From a bacterium (GTDB lineage Bacteria; Bacillota_I; Bacilli_A; Izemoplasmatales; UBA1188), in the NCBI GenBank assembly GCA_017960565.1, contig JAGCYY010000020.1:1-48513 (forward strand): a stretch of DNA of 48,513 nucleotides, read 5' to 3'. Within the stretch, counting starts at the first letter, position 1, and each line of letters starts with the position of its first letter. Both the position numbers and the translations under genes were made by a program. Below, piece after piece: positions 7,689-15,014 of this stretch. The notes beneath the pieces were generated by a model. That model saw only the letters and a program-made list of their open reading frames with translations. It did no database searches and was not told the origin of the DNA.

Positions 7689-8228
7689 ATGGAAGTTAAA
7701 GATGTAGAAACTAAAGAAGTTGAATCTCAAGATGTAGAAAAGAAAACTAAGAAAGAAAAAGAAGAGAAAAAAGAAGGCGTTATGACCAGAGTAATGACTT
7801 TCATTAAGGAAGAACATAAATTTGAAAACTGGATCTTATTTGCCATTTCTATTCCTCTATTAGTAATCTCAATCTATATTCTCCTTGCTGGTATCGGAAA
7901 TGCAATGGGTGATAATGAATCTGTAAATATGTTCGCTGATACATATTTTGATGTTTCAGTAGCTGGTTGGGGAATCTTTAATCAACCTTGGAAAGTTATT
8001 TTAATTTCATCAATTATTGTTGCTATTGCTGCTGGTTCACTAATCTATTCAGTATGGCCAGTATTTGTGCCAAGTTTTAAAGAATTAAAATTCGTTACAT
8101 GGACAGATAAGAAGACATTATTTGCTAATAGTTTAACAGTTGTTTGCTTTATCGTATTCTTAACAGTTTTATTCTATCTATTTAACTTAGCACTTGCACC
8201 TTTATTTAATTTAATGTTTGGAGCATAA
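7689..8228 (+). CDS. secE: Preprotein translocase subunit SecE, unusually large
   Basis: SecE clamps SecY in the Sec translocon. The conserved C-terminal part is readable as SFKELKFVTWTDKKTLFANS followed by a long transmembrane helix (about 146-174), the canonical amphipathic-helix plus membrane-anchor arrangement. Here it is preceded by a charged Lys/Glu-rich tail (1-35) and two further predicted membrane segments (about 47-69 and 101-124) with an intervening loop. Typical Firmicutes SecE has about 60 residues and one helix; the three-helix form resembles E. coli SecE in topology only. CAGGAG at 7675-7680 is the ribosome binding site. It sits between rpmG and nusG, which settles the identity. 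Confidence 0.85.
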   Translation: MEVKDVETKEVESQDVEKKTKKEKEEKKEGVMTRVMTFIKEEHKFENWILFAISIPLLVISIYILLAGIGNAMGDNESVNMFADTYFDVSVAGWGIFNQPWKVILISSIIVAIAAGSLIYSVWPVFVPSFKELKFVTWTDKKTLFANSLTVVCFIVFLTVLFYLFNLALAPLFNLMFGA

Positions 8229-8229
8229 T

Positions 8230-8781
8230 ATGGCTGAAGTAAAGGGCGAAAAACTTTGGTATATCGTCCAGACCTATTCTGGAAAGGAAAATGCCGTTAA
8301 AGATAATTTAATTCAACGTATCACTTCTATGGATATGGAAGGACAAATCTTCCAAGTTATCGTTCCAGAACAGATCGTTCAAGAAAGAAAAGAAGATGGT
8401 ACAGTCAAAGAAAAAGTTGTAAAACTTTTCCCAGGTTATGTATTTATTGAAATGATCGATAATGAACAATCTTGGTGGGTTGTTAGAAACACTCCTCAAG
8501 TTACTGGTTTCTTAGGTTCTGCTGGTAAAAAAACTAGACCAGTTCCAGTACCAGCTAGTGAAATGGAACCAATTCTTAAGGCTTGTGGTATTAAAAAGAC
8601 TCTTGAGATTGCATATAAAGTTGGAGATATTGTTACAGTAATAAGAGGCAATTTCAAAGATAGAGTTGGTGTAGTTGAATCTATCGATCTAGATAAGATG
8701 ATTACAACAATCTCTGTTGAAATGTTCGGACGTACTATGTCAGCACCAGTTTCTATTGATGATGTAGAAATTGTTAAATAA
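8230..8781 (+). CDS. nusG: Transcription termination/antitermination factor NusG
   Basis: A 183-residue NusG. The N-terminal NGN domain (EKLWYIVQTYSGKENAVKDN, then KLFPGYVFIEM and VRNTPQVTGFLG) binds the RNA polymerase clamp. The C-terminal KOW domain (GDIVTVIRGNFKDRVGVVES) contacts Rho or S10. The ATG at 8230 is used; an in-frame TTG at 8218 lies inside secE, and GGAG at 8220-8223 is correctly spaced for 8230. It begins one base after the secE stop, so the two are probably coupled. A terminator follows. Confidence 0.96.
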   Translation: MAEVKGEKLWYIVQTYSGKENAVKDNLIQRITSMDMEGQIFQVIVPEQIVQERKEDGTVKEKVVKLFPGYVFIEMIDNEQSWWVVRNTPQVTGFLGSAGKKTRPVPVPASEMEPILKACGIKKTLEIAYKVGDIVTVIRGNFKDRVGVVESIDLDKMITTISVEMFGRTMSAPVSIDDVEIVK

Positions 8782-8782
8782 T

Positions 8783-8810
8783 AGGTAGCTAGTTGCTACC
8801 TTTTATATTT
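8783..8810 (+). terminator. Terminator after nusG
   Basis: A 7-bp stem (8783-8789 with 8795-8801) with loop TAGTT is followed by TTTTATATTT. It starts immediately after the nusG stop. Confidence 0.8.
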
Positions 8811-8832
8811 ATCAAAATATGGGAGAAAATAT

Positions 8833-9495
8833 ATGATTAAACTTGCAATATTTGATTTAGATGGCACTCTAGTCGATTCAATGTCTTATTGGGAGATTGC
8901 TGCATCAGAATTGATTAGAAGAAAAGGAATAACACCAAAAGAAGATTTATGTGATCGCTTTTTGTCTATGTCGTTGCCTGAAGCTGCAAAATATTTAAAA
9001 GAAAACTATAATCTGCAATATTCAATTGATGAAATATGTCAAATGATAGATGATGTTATGCTGGAATATTATCTTACAAAAGTCGAACTTAAACCTAATA
9101 TGTTAGAACTTTTGTATAATTATCAAAAACTAGGTATCAAGATGGCAATCGCAAGTTCTACAGATAGAGAACTAATTGTCAAATGTATCGATAAACTAAA
9201 TATAGATAAATATTTTTCTTATATCATAACTTCAACTGAGATTGGTAAATCAAAAATACATCCAGATATCTACATAAATTGTGTTAATCATTTTGATGTT
9301 AAAAATGAAGAAACATTGATTTTTGAAGATTTACCATACGGAATTATTGCGACAAAAGATCTCGGATTCATAACTGTTGGAATCTATGATAAAACAAGCG
9401 AAAAGCACCAAGAAACATTAGAAGAAAATGCTGAATATTATTTTAAAGAATTAGATTATTCATTCGTAAAAGCAATGATAGATGTAGTCAAATAA
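8833..9495 (+). CDS. HAD-superfamily phosphatase/phosphomutase-like hydrolase
   Basis: A 220-residue HAD subfamily IA protein with a four-helix cap, of the beta-phosphoglucomutase/phosphatase type. Motif I is FDLDGTLVDS (nucleophile Asp8, acid/base Asp10), motif II is the Ser in ASSTDRE, motif III is the Lys in KSKIHPDIY, and motif IV is EDLPYG. All catalytic residues are present, so it should be active on a small phosphorylated metabolite, but the substrate cannot be deduced. GGGAGAAA at 8821-8828 is the ribosome binding site. It separates nusG from rplK, which are adjacent in most Firmicutes, and so appears to be a lineage-specific insertion. Confidence 0.85.
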   Translation: MIKLAIFDLDGTLVDSMSYWEIAASELIRRKGITPKEDLCDRFLSMSLPEAAKYLKENYNLQYSIDEICQMIDDVMLEYYLTKVELKPNMLELLYNYQKLGIKMAIASSTDRELIVKCIDKLNIDKYFSYIITSTEIGKSKIHPDIYINCVNHFDVKNEETLIFEDLPYGIIATKDLGFITVGIYDKTSEKHQETLEENAEYYFKELDYSFVKAMIDVVK

Positions 9496-9596
9496 CTCAC
9501 ATATATTTTTGCCAAAAAATAGTAACTTATCAAAACAACGCTTGCTTGTGTGTATTTTGATTAAAATAGCCACTATCGTTTTTCAATAAATATTTC

Positions 9597-9626
9597 TTGA
9601 CAATAGTAATATAATTATTATATAAT
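9597..9626 (+). promoter_or_regulatory. Promoter of rplK-rplA
   Basis: A consensus TTGACA at 9597-9602 and TATAAT at 9621-9626 with an 18-base spacer. Transcription is expected near 9633, at the base of the first leader hairpin. Confidence 0.85.
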
Positions 9627-9632
9627 AATTGA

Positions 9633-9709
9633 CGCGTGTGAACTCTCACACGTGTGGGAGAGCGCAAAATGTGCTCACTAGACCACAACATGATTAAGGA
9701 GGAAATATC
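9633..9709 (+). promoter_or_regulatory. rplK-rplA leader with L1-binding-type element
   Basis: The leader holds two helices. The first is a perfect 6-bp hairpin (9635-9640 with 9647-9652). The second has an outer GTGG/CCAC helix (9654-9657 with 9683-9686), an asymmetric internal loop GA/ACTAGA, and an inner 6-bp helix (9660-9665 with 9671-9676). The GUGGGA...ACCAC arrangement resembles the L1-binding helix 76/77 of 23S rRNA, and L1 is encoded second in this operon. Autogenous repression by L1 is known for this operon in other bacteria; applying it here is inference. AAGGAGG at 9696-9702 follows. Confidence 0.65.
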
Positions 9710-10135
9710 ATGGCAAAGCAAGTTAAAACAGTTGTTAAATTGCAAATCCCTGGTGGAAAAGCCACTCCAGCTCCACCTATCGGACCAGCACTAGGACAAG
9801 CAGGTGTCAATTTACAGCAATTCGTAACTCAGTTTAACGACCGAACTAAGGATATGGTTGGCTCAATTGTCCCTGTAATCATCAGCGTTTATGATGATAG
9901 AAGCTTCACATTTGTTACAAAGACTCCACCAGCATCTGATTTACTCAGACAAGCTGCAGGAATCAAAAAGGGTTCTGGAAAACCTAACAAAGAAAAAGCT
10001 GGAACTATCACTAAAGAACAATTAAAGGCAATCGCTGAAAAGAAGATGCCAGATTTAAACGCAAATGATATCGAAGCAGCAATGAAAATCATCGCGGGCT
10101 CAGCTCGTCAGATGGGCATTGAAATCGTTGAATAG
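9710..10135 (+). CDS. rplK: 50S ribosomal protein L11
   Basis: A 141-residue L11 of full length. It begins [20 protein letters not shown], with the conserved [13 protein letters not shown] in the N-terminal domain and an rRNA-binding C-terminal domain ([12 protein letters not shown] at the end). It forms the base of the L7/L12 stalk and the GTPase-associated centre. AAGGAGGA lies 7 bases before the ATG. It is first in the rplK-rplA operon behind an L1-type leader. Confidence 0.98.
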   Translation: MAKQVKTVVKLQIPGGKATPAPPIGPALGQAGVNLQQFVTQFNDRTKDMVGSIVPVIISVYDDRSFTFVTKTPPASDLLRQAAGIKKGSGKPNKEKAGTITKEQLKAIAEKKMPDLNANDIEAAMKIIAGSARQMGIEIVE

Positions 10136-10195
10136 TCATTTAGCAATTGTGTGGAAGGATATTCCGCTAATACCACAAGGAGGAAAACAACATTT

Positions 10196-10873
10196 ATGAA
10201 AAAAGGTAAAAAGTATATTGAAGCCGCTAAACAAGTCGATTCTACTAAGCAATATACAGTTGAAGAAGCTGTAGAATTACTTAAGAAAGTTCGCTTTGAA
10301 AAATTTGACGCTTCAGTAGAAATTGCTTTCCGTCTCAATCTTGACCCACGTAAAGCTGAACAGAACCTAAGAGGTGCATTCGTGCTCCCTAATGGAACTG
10401 GTAAAACTAAAAGAGTCTTAGTATTCGCTAAAGGCGAAAAAGCTCAAGAAGCTGAAGCTGCTGGTGCTGACTATGTTGGTGAAGCAGATTACGTTCAAAA
10501 GATTATGGGTGGATGGTTCGAATTCGATACAGTAGTTGCTACACCAGATATGATGGCAGTTATTGGTAAACTCGGTAGAGTTTTAGGACCTAAAGGCTTA
10601 ATGCCAAACCCAAAGACTGGAACAGTAACAAACGACTTGACTAAAGCCCTTGCTGAAATCAAAGCAGGTAAAGTTGAATACAGAGTTGATAAAGTTGGTA
10701 ACATTCAACTCGGTATCGGTAAAGTTTCATTTGATAATCAAAAACTCGTTGAAAACATCAATGCAACAGTAGAATTATTCAAGAAACTTAAACCTGCAAC
10801 AGTTAAAGGTACTTTTATCAAGAACATTACTATTTCTTCAACAATGGGTCCTGGTATCAAAATCCAGTACTAA
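10196..10873 (+). CDS. rplA: 50S ribosomal protein L1
   Basis: A 225-residue L1, the mobile E-site stalk protein and probable translational repressor of its own operon. It begins [20 protein letters not shown]. The diagnostic central stretch [19 protein letters not shown] is intact, and the end is [14 protein letters not shown]. The ATG at 10196 is preferred to an in-frame GTG at 10151 because AAGGAGG at 10177-10183 lies 12 bases before it and family members start here. It is 60 bases downstream of rplK. Confidence 0.97.
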   Translation: MKKGKKYIEAAKQVDSTKQYTVEEAVELLKKVRFEKFDASVEIAFRLNLDPRKAEQNLRGAFVLPNGTGKTKRVLVFAKGEKAQEAEAAGADYVGEADYVQKIMGGWFEFDTVVATPDMMAVIGKLGRVLGPKGLMPNPKTGTVTNDLTKALAEIKAGKVEYRVDKVGNIQLGIGKVSFDNQKLVENINATVELFKKLKPATVKGTFIKNITISSTMGPGIKIQY

Positions 10874-10876
10874 TAT

Positions 10877-10905
10877 TTGAAGAAAACTAAAAAAACGAAT
10901 ATATA
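10877..10905 (+). promoter_or_regulatory. Promoter of rplJ-rplL
   Basis: TTGAAG at 10877-10882 and TATATA at 10900-10905 with a 17-base spacer, starting just after the rplA stop. Transcription would begin at about 10912, at the 5' edge of the L10 leader. Confidence 0.55.
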
Positions 10906-10911
10906 TCTAAG

Positions 10912-11025
10912 ATAGCTGGTGTGCAAAGGCACTTAATTTCCCGCTGAGATTTCAAGGATAATAGATTTATTTTTCCTCTTTTCTCTCGGCGAAAAGAGGT
11001 TTTATTTACTTTAAAGGAGAAATTC
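10912..11025 (+). promoter_or_regulatory. Ribosomal protein L10 leader with attenuator
   Basis: The segment around 10913-10960 contains AGCTGGTG, a TTAA-containing internal region and CCGCTGAGATTTC, which are hallmarks of the conserved L10 leader RNA bound by the L10(L12)4 complex. Downstream, an 8-bp hairpin (10975-10982 with 10992-10999) followed by TTTTATTT is a textbook intrinsic terminator placed 18 bases before the rplJ ribosome binding site. Together they suggest feedback by premature termination, as established for B. subtilis rplJL. Confidence 0.8.
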
Positions 11026-11529
11026 ATGGCAAATCAAAAAATCATCGCTTCTAAAGCTGATCAAGTAGAAAAGCTAGCTAATGAGATGAAAGAAAGTAAG
11101 TCTTATTTCTTATGTGAATATGCAGGACTTACTGTCGCTCAAATGGAAGAACTCAGAAAAGAACTCAGAAAAGATAATTGTTTATTGAAGGTCGCAACAA
11201 ACAATACAATCAAAAGAGCCGCAATCGTTAATGGTTTTGAACAATTAAACGATGTAGAAGGTCCTTCTTGCATTGTTATATCTAACAATGAGTCTGTAGA
11301 CGGCCCTAAAGCCGTAGCTGCTTTCGCTAAAAAGAATAAGAAGCTCAAAATTAAAGACGGTGTTGTAGATGGTCAATACTGTACTAAAGAAGAAATCATC
11401 GCTATTTCTCAATTACCATCAAAGACTGGACTACTTGCTATGCTCGCAGGTGGAATGTATCAAACTATCCAGCAACTCTGCTTAGGATTACATATGATCG
11501 CTAATCCAGAAGCAACTTCACAAGAATAA
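11026..11529 (+). CDS. rplJ: 50S ribosomal protein L10
   Basis: A 167-residue L10, which anchors L7/L12 dimers to the ribosome stalk base. It starts MANQKIIASKADQVEKLANE, with the rRNA-binding domain containing YAGLTVAQMEELRKELR and NNTIKRA. The C-terminal helix that carries the L12 dimers is present. AAAGGAGAA precedes the ATG by 5 bases. It is preceded by the L10 leader and followed after 17 bases by rplL. Confidence 0.97.
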   Translation: MANQKIIASKADQVEKLANEMKESKSYFLCEYAGLTVAQMEELRKELRKDNCLLKVATNNTIKRAAIVNGFEQLNDVEGPSCIVISNNESVDGPKAVAAFAKKNKKLKIKDGVVDGQYCTKEEIIAISQLPSKTGLLAMLAGGMYQTIQQLCLGLHMIANPEATSQE

Positions 11530-11546
11530 TTTAAGGAGAAATTATC

Positions 11547-11924
11547 ATGGCAAAAATCACAAAAGAACAATTTATTGAATCATTAAAAGAAATGACTCTA
11601 CTCGAAGTTAAAGAATGGGTAGATGCAATGAAAGAAGAATTCGGCGTTGATCCAACTGCTGTTGCTGTTGCAGGTCCAGCTCAAGCTGCTGCTCCAGTTG
11701 AAGACGAAGGTCCAAAGAATGTATCTGTTATTTTAACAGGTGTTGGTGCTTCTAAAGTTGCTGTTATCAAAGTTGTTAGAGATTTACTCGGTGTTGGTTT
11801 AATTGAAGCTAAAGGTATCGTTGATGCAGCTCCAAAAGCTATTAAAGAAAACATCACTCCAGAAGAAGCTGAACCAATTAAGAAACAATTCGAAGACGCT
11901 GGCGCTACTGTAGAAATTAAATAG
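11547..11924 (+). CDS. rplL: 50S ribosomal protein L7/L12
   Basis: A 125-residue stalk protein that recruits translational GTPases. It has an N-terminal dimerization helix region, an Ala/Pro-rich hinge (AVAGPAQAAAPVEDEG) and a C-terminal domain ending FEDAGATVEIK. The factor-binding segment reads LLGVGLIEAKGIVDAAPKAI, slightly different from the usual GLKEAKDLVD consensus. AAGGAGAA precedes the ATG. Unlike most Bacteria, no rpoB follows; instead there is a terminator and RHS debris. Confidence 0.97.
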   Translation: MAKITKEQFIESLKEMTLLEVKEWVDAMKEEFGVDPTAVAVAGPAQAAAPVEDEGPKNVSVILTGVGASKVAVIKVVRDLLGVGLIEAKGIVDAAPKAIKENITPEEAEPIKKQFEDAGATVEIK

Positions 11925-11945
11925 TTGAATCTATTTAATTAGATT

Positions 11946-11985
11946 TAAAGAAATGAGACAATTTTTTGTCTCTTTTTCTTTTTAT
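11946..11985 (+). terminator. Terminator after rplL
   Basis: GAGACA (11955-11960) pairs with TGTCTC (11967-11972), extended by flanking A/T pairs, and is followed by TTTTTCTTTTT. It closes the rplJL unit. Confidence 0.85.
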
Positions 11986-12194
11986 TTTTCCAATATTTAT
12001 AGACAAAAATATATTACCTATAATAGAATAAAGAAAAAGCTACATAAAAAAATTCTTAATAGGAGAAAAACTAAATGCCTAATACTAGATTTAAAAAGCA
12101 TCCTTAATAATAGAAATAGTGCTAATTCTAGGTCTATAAAAGTAAAACAAGAAGACCTATTTTTATATAATAACTATAAAGAATCTTTTAATAA

Positions 12195-12809
12195 ATCAAA
12201 ATAAGTATTAGCTTAAGAGATGGTAGCACATTAGAAGTAAACCTCTCTAATTATCTAACACTTGGGTGTTATGATGAACTTGATAGATTATTATTTGAGA
12301 GAAGACATAATACTAGTCATTTAATTCATGAAAATGATATAATAACGTATATCTATATTGGAGCGATATATAAAACCTGTAAGTATAGATACATTAAAAA
12401 CATCTTAGGTGATATAATATTAATAGTAAATGATAATCTAGATATAATCGCAGAATATAAGTATACTGCATATGGACTATATTCTATAAATAATCTATCT
12501 AATAGTAATACTATAGATTATGAATTCGTAGAATACAATCCATTTACATATCGTAGTTATTATCATGACCATGAATCAAATCTCTATTATCTAATAAATA
12601 GATATTATAGTCCAGAAATAGAGATGTTTATAACACCTGATTCATTTAACTATCTTGACCCATCCACATTATATGGACTTGATTTATATACATATTGTGG
12701 TAATAACCCTATTATGTATGTGGATAGTGAAGGGAATAGTTGGCGAAGTGTATTTGAAGATATAAAAAAATGGTTAGATAGAATCATTAGAAGATTATTG
12801 GGTAGGTAA
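12195..12809 (+). pseudogene. RHS/YD-repeat core fragment with short variable tip (copy 1)
   Basis: The frame is open from 12195 to 12809 but has no start codon before the core, so this is an N-terminally truncated RHS protein. It reads a YD-type repeat (CYDELDRLLFERR), then GDIILIVNDNLDIIAEYKYTAYG and the RHS-associated core (FTYRSYYHDHESNLYYLI, NRYYSPEIEMFITPDS, GLDLYTYCGNNPIMYVD). After the core only about 22 residues remain (NSWRSVFEDIKKWLDRIIRR), a basic amphipathic tail in place of a normal toxin domain. RHS proteins are large surface or secreted polymorphic toxins with exchangeable C-termini. The following gene begins one base after the stop, the classic toxin-immunity spacing. Confidence 0.8.
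12391..12727 (+). repeat. 337-bp direct repeat, copy A
   Basis: This stretch, covering the RHS core, aligns without gaps to 14055-14391 with only about ten mismatches by eye. Both copies begin at ACATTAAAAACATCTTAGGT and end at the GTGGATAG of the conserved MYVD motif, after which the tips diverge completely. This is the expected homology for cassette exchange. A fragmentary third copy is at 16026-16103. Confidence 0.9.
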
Positions 12810-12810
12810 T

Positions 12811-13254
12811 ATGAAAAGAAAAATTACACTTATTGAAACTGTCGATTTTTTTGGAATTGACGAAATTGATGGTGAAAGAATTGAAAATAGATATATTATT
12901 GGCTATTTTTTTGATGAAAAGAAAATAGAAGAAGCACTTTGTTACTATAAAGAATATAAAAAAGAGTCAGAGGAAATTGTTATATCGGAATTTGATTTTA
13001 AATGTTCAAAGTATCAAAAGTATGTATATGTATTGTTTTATGAGTATTCTTTAATTGTTGATGGAGAGTTTCAAGATTTTTATGAACATTTTGAACCTTT
13101 AAGCTCTTACAAAAAATGTTTGAAAACTAAAAATGAACTTTTAAAAAATACAAAATACCAAATTGACTCTAAAAAAATATTTGACGATTCTAAAGATGGA
13201 TTTCATATTGAAAAAATTAAAATAAACTTTTTTTTGCGATTTAGTCACCGTTAA
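12811..13254 (+). CDS. Putative immunity protein of the first RHS tip
   Basis: A 147-residue, acidic and lysine-rich, soluble protein with no signal peptide or membrane segment and no family I can name with confidence. It starts one base after the stop of the RHS tip (GGTAGG just upstream acts as ribosome binding site), the position immunity genes occupy in RHS systems. The pattern IIGYFFDEKKIEEALCYYKE, followed later by DGFHIEKIKIN, loosely recalls small DUF7336-like proteins that often sit beside polymorphic toxins. Function is inferred from position only. The base composition is AT-richer than the flanking ribosomal genes. Confidence 0.5.
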   Translation: MKRKITLIETVDFFGIDEIDGERIENRYIIGYFFDEKKIEEALCYYKEYKKESEEIVISEFDFKCSKYQKYVYVLFYEYSLIVDGEFQDFYEHFEPLSSYKKCLKTKNELLKNTKYQIDSKKIFDDSKDGFHIEKIKINFFLRFSHR

Positions 13255-13629
13255 CAATATTTGAGAAAAAGTGTTGAATTCTATTAAATAATGTTTATAG
13301 TGTAATCACTGATTATAATCTTTTTGGGTTGACATTGAAAATGGAAATTATTGGTATTATTAATAAAAATATTTAAAAGCGTTAAAGAGATAATGGAAGA
13401 ATTGATAAAAATTATAAAATATCCATAAAGAATAATTATTATGACTTGCATAAATAAAGGTATGTAAAAGATGTAGTTACACCATTGAATATGATGCAAG
13501 GGGAAGAATATCTAAAATATATGGATAAATCTCCCCTATGATAACTTTACTAATATTGTATCGATGATACATATTTAAACGCTATTATCCACTCTATGTG
13601 GTTTTTCTAGGAGATATTTATGGACTTAA
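13255..13629 (+). other. Degenerate RHS remnant between immunity-like genes
   Basis: No intact gene is seen in this 375-base stretch. At about 13478-13528 one frame reads YTIEYDARGRISKIYG and then a stop, a clear YD repeat of the RHS type. Another frame (from about 13285) reads NNVYSVITDYNLFGLTLK, not recognised. Stops and frame changes surround both. AGGAGA at 13609-13614 is a ribosome binding site for an ATG at 13620 whose frame stops after 11 codons (see next gene). Confidence 0.55.
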
Positions 13630-14061
13630 ATGCTTATAATTATTCCTGGCAGTAGGAAGACAATTCTTCCGTTTAAAAATGAAAAATATGCTCCACTAAT
13701 TGAAATTAATGGAAATAGAATATTTTTAGAAAGTGCATGGTCTGTTATTTGCTATATATATGAAGCAATCGATATTAATTCTTATTATGCATATATTAAG
13801 TTTTTAAATGGAGAAGAAGCAGCAAAGGCATATGATAAAGCGGACAAACATAACGCAATAGAGTTTCAGTATGACAATGGTTTTATGGGCGATGATTTCT
13901 CTATTCCACTTTCAAATAACCATAATACATCAAAAAAAATATTTGAATCTGGATTGATAGAATTTTATGTTTTTGGAGAAAATTTTTCGTGGTGTTTTAT
14001 AGTTGCACATGAACCAAGTGGCTGTGGTCCATATTTCATTAAAAAACAATCACCACATTAA
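13630..14061 (+). CDS. Orphan immunity-like protein, possibly frameshifted at both ends
   Basis: An open frame of 143 codons encodes a soluble protein of unknown family (KNEKYAPLIEINGNRIFLES in its first third, FGENFSWCFIVAHEPSGCGP near its end). The real ribosome binding site (AGGAGA, 13609-13614) serves an ATG at 13620 in another frame that reads MDLNAYNYSWQ and stops, so the true start was probably 13620 with a frameshift near 13650. Its last codons and stop (TAA 14059-14061) are supplied by the first bases of the RHS repeat at 14055. The gene is therefore cut or fused there. By position it is the immunity gene of a toxin tip that has since been lost; this is inference. Confidence 0.45.
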   Translation: MLIIIPGSRKTILPFKNEKYAPLIEINGNRIFLESAWSVICYIYEAIDINSYYAYIKFLNGEEAAKAYDKADKHNAIEFQYDNGFMGDDFSIPLSNNHNTSKKIFESGLIEFYVFGENFSWCFIVAHEPSGCGPYFIKKQSPH

Positions 14062-14391
14062 AAACATCTTAGGTGATATAATATTAATAGTAAATGATAA
14101 TCTAGATATAATCGCAGAATATAACTATACTGCATATGGACTATATTCTATAAATAATCTATCTAATAGTAATACTATAGATTATGAGTTTGTAGAATAC
14201 AATCCATTCACATATCGTAGTTATTATCATAACCATGAATCAAATCTCTATTATCTAATAAATAGATATTATAGTCCAGATATAGAGATGTTTATTACTC
14301 CTGATTCATTTAACTATCTTGACCCATCCACATTATATGGACTTGATTTATATACATATTGTGGTAATAACCCTATTATGTATGTGGATAG
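14055..14391 (+). repeat. 337-bp direct repeat, copy B
   Basis: Gap-free near-identical copy of 12391-12727 (RHS core). Differences include aag/aac at the EYK/EYN codon, gaattc/gagttt and gaccat/aaccat. The left boundary lies inside the end of the preceding immunity-like gene; the right boundary is the conserved MYVD. Confidence 0.9.
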
Positions 14392-15000
14392 AGATGGACA
14401 CGCTTTCATTTCTGCATTATTAATTAGTATGGGCATAGCTATGCTGATTGGCGGAACTATAGCGGGTGTTAGTGCATACAAATCTGGTGAAAGTGATTGG
14501 ATTTGGCTGTCGATATCGCTGGTGGGCTCTTTTTTGGAGCGGCAATTGGGGCTACTATTGCATTAGGTGGAGCGGCTGGTTTAGCTGCCACTGGCGTAAG
14601 TGTAGCAGGTTTTGGATTATCAACTGGTGATGCAGGAATATCTATTGGAACTACTGCAGTCGCTAAAATGGTTAAATATTCTTTTGATTGCGTTGCCTCA
14701 GATGAAAACGAATAGAATCGTCGCGGTTTTGTTTTGTCAGGTGTAGAAGGAGCATTGCAAGGCGCTACAACATTTGGTTTAGCTTTTATTGGTGGTAAAT
14801 CTGGGCTATTTAATAAATTAGGAAGTTTTGGATCTATTGACACATTCTATATTAATCATGGTGGTATGAATTTTTTAAAAGCGCTATTTTTGGGATCAAA
14901 AACACCGATTGGAGAAACGTTGTCAAAAGCGCTATTTGTAAGTTTACCTGCAGCGCTGGTAAAATGGTTAGTCGATTTAATATTTCCTGATTCATATTAG
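14055..15000 (+). pseudogene. RHS core plus hydrophobic toxin tip, broken by a frameshift and a stop (copy 2)
   Basis: The core (14055-14391) is followed in the same frame by GHAFISALLISMGIAMLIGG and AYKSGESDW, typical of the glycine-rich hydrophobic linker behind RHS cores. At 14499-14500 the frame slips. The +1 frame continues with DLAVDIAGGLFFGAAIGATI to 14715, so one lost G in GATTGG(G)ATTTGG explains it. A TAG at 14713-14715 then interrupts; the same frame resumes and carries GVEGALQGATTFGLAFIGGK and a tip ending at 15000. There is no N-terminal RHS shell. With two lesions and no start this cannot make a full toxin. The variable tip is not a family I recognise. Confidence 0.75.
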
Positions 15001-15014
15001 AAAGGTAGATTTTA

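Noticed and set aside
11953..12204. An 83-codon open frame between rplL and the first RHS fragment
   Set aside because: Its first codons are the arm of the rplL terminator, there is no ribosome binding site, and the composition is lysine/asparagine-rich low complexity. The last part may be decayed RHS sequence in another phase, but nothing supports a gene.
12391..14391. The 337-bp direct repeats as an insertion sequence
   Set aside because: There is no transposase, terminal inverted repeat or target duplication; the repeat encodes the RHS-associated core.
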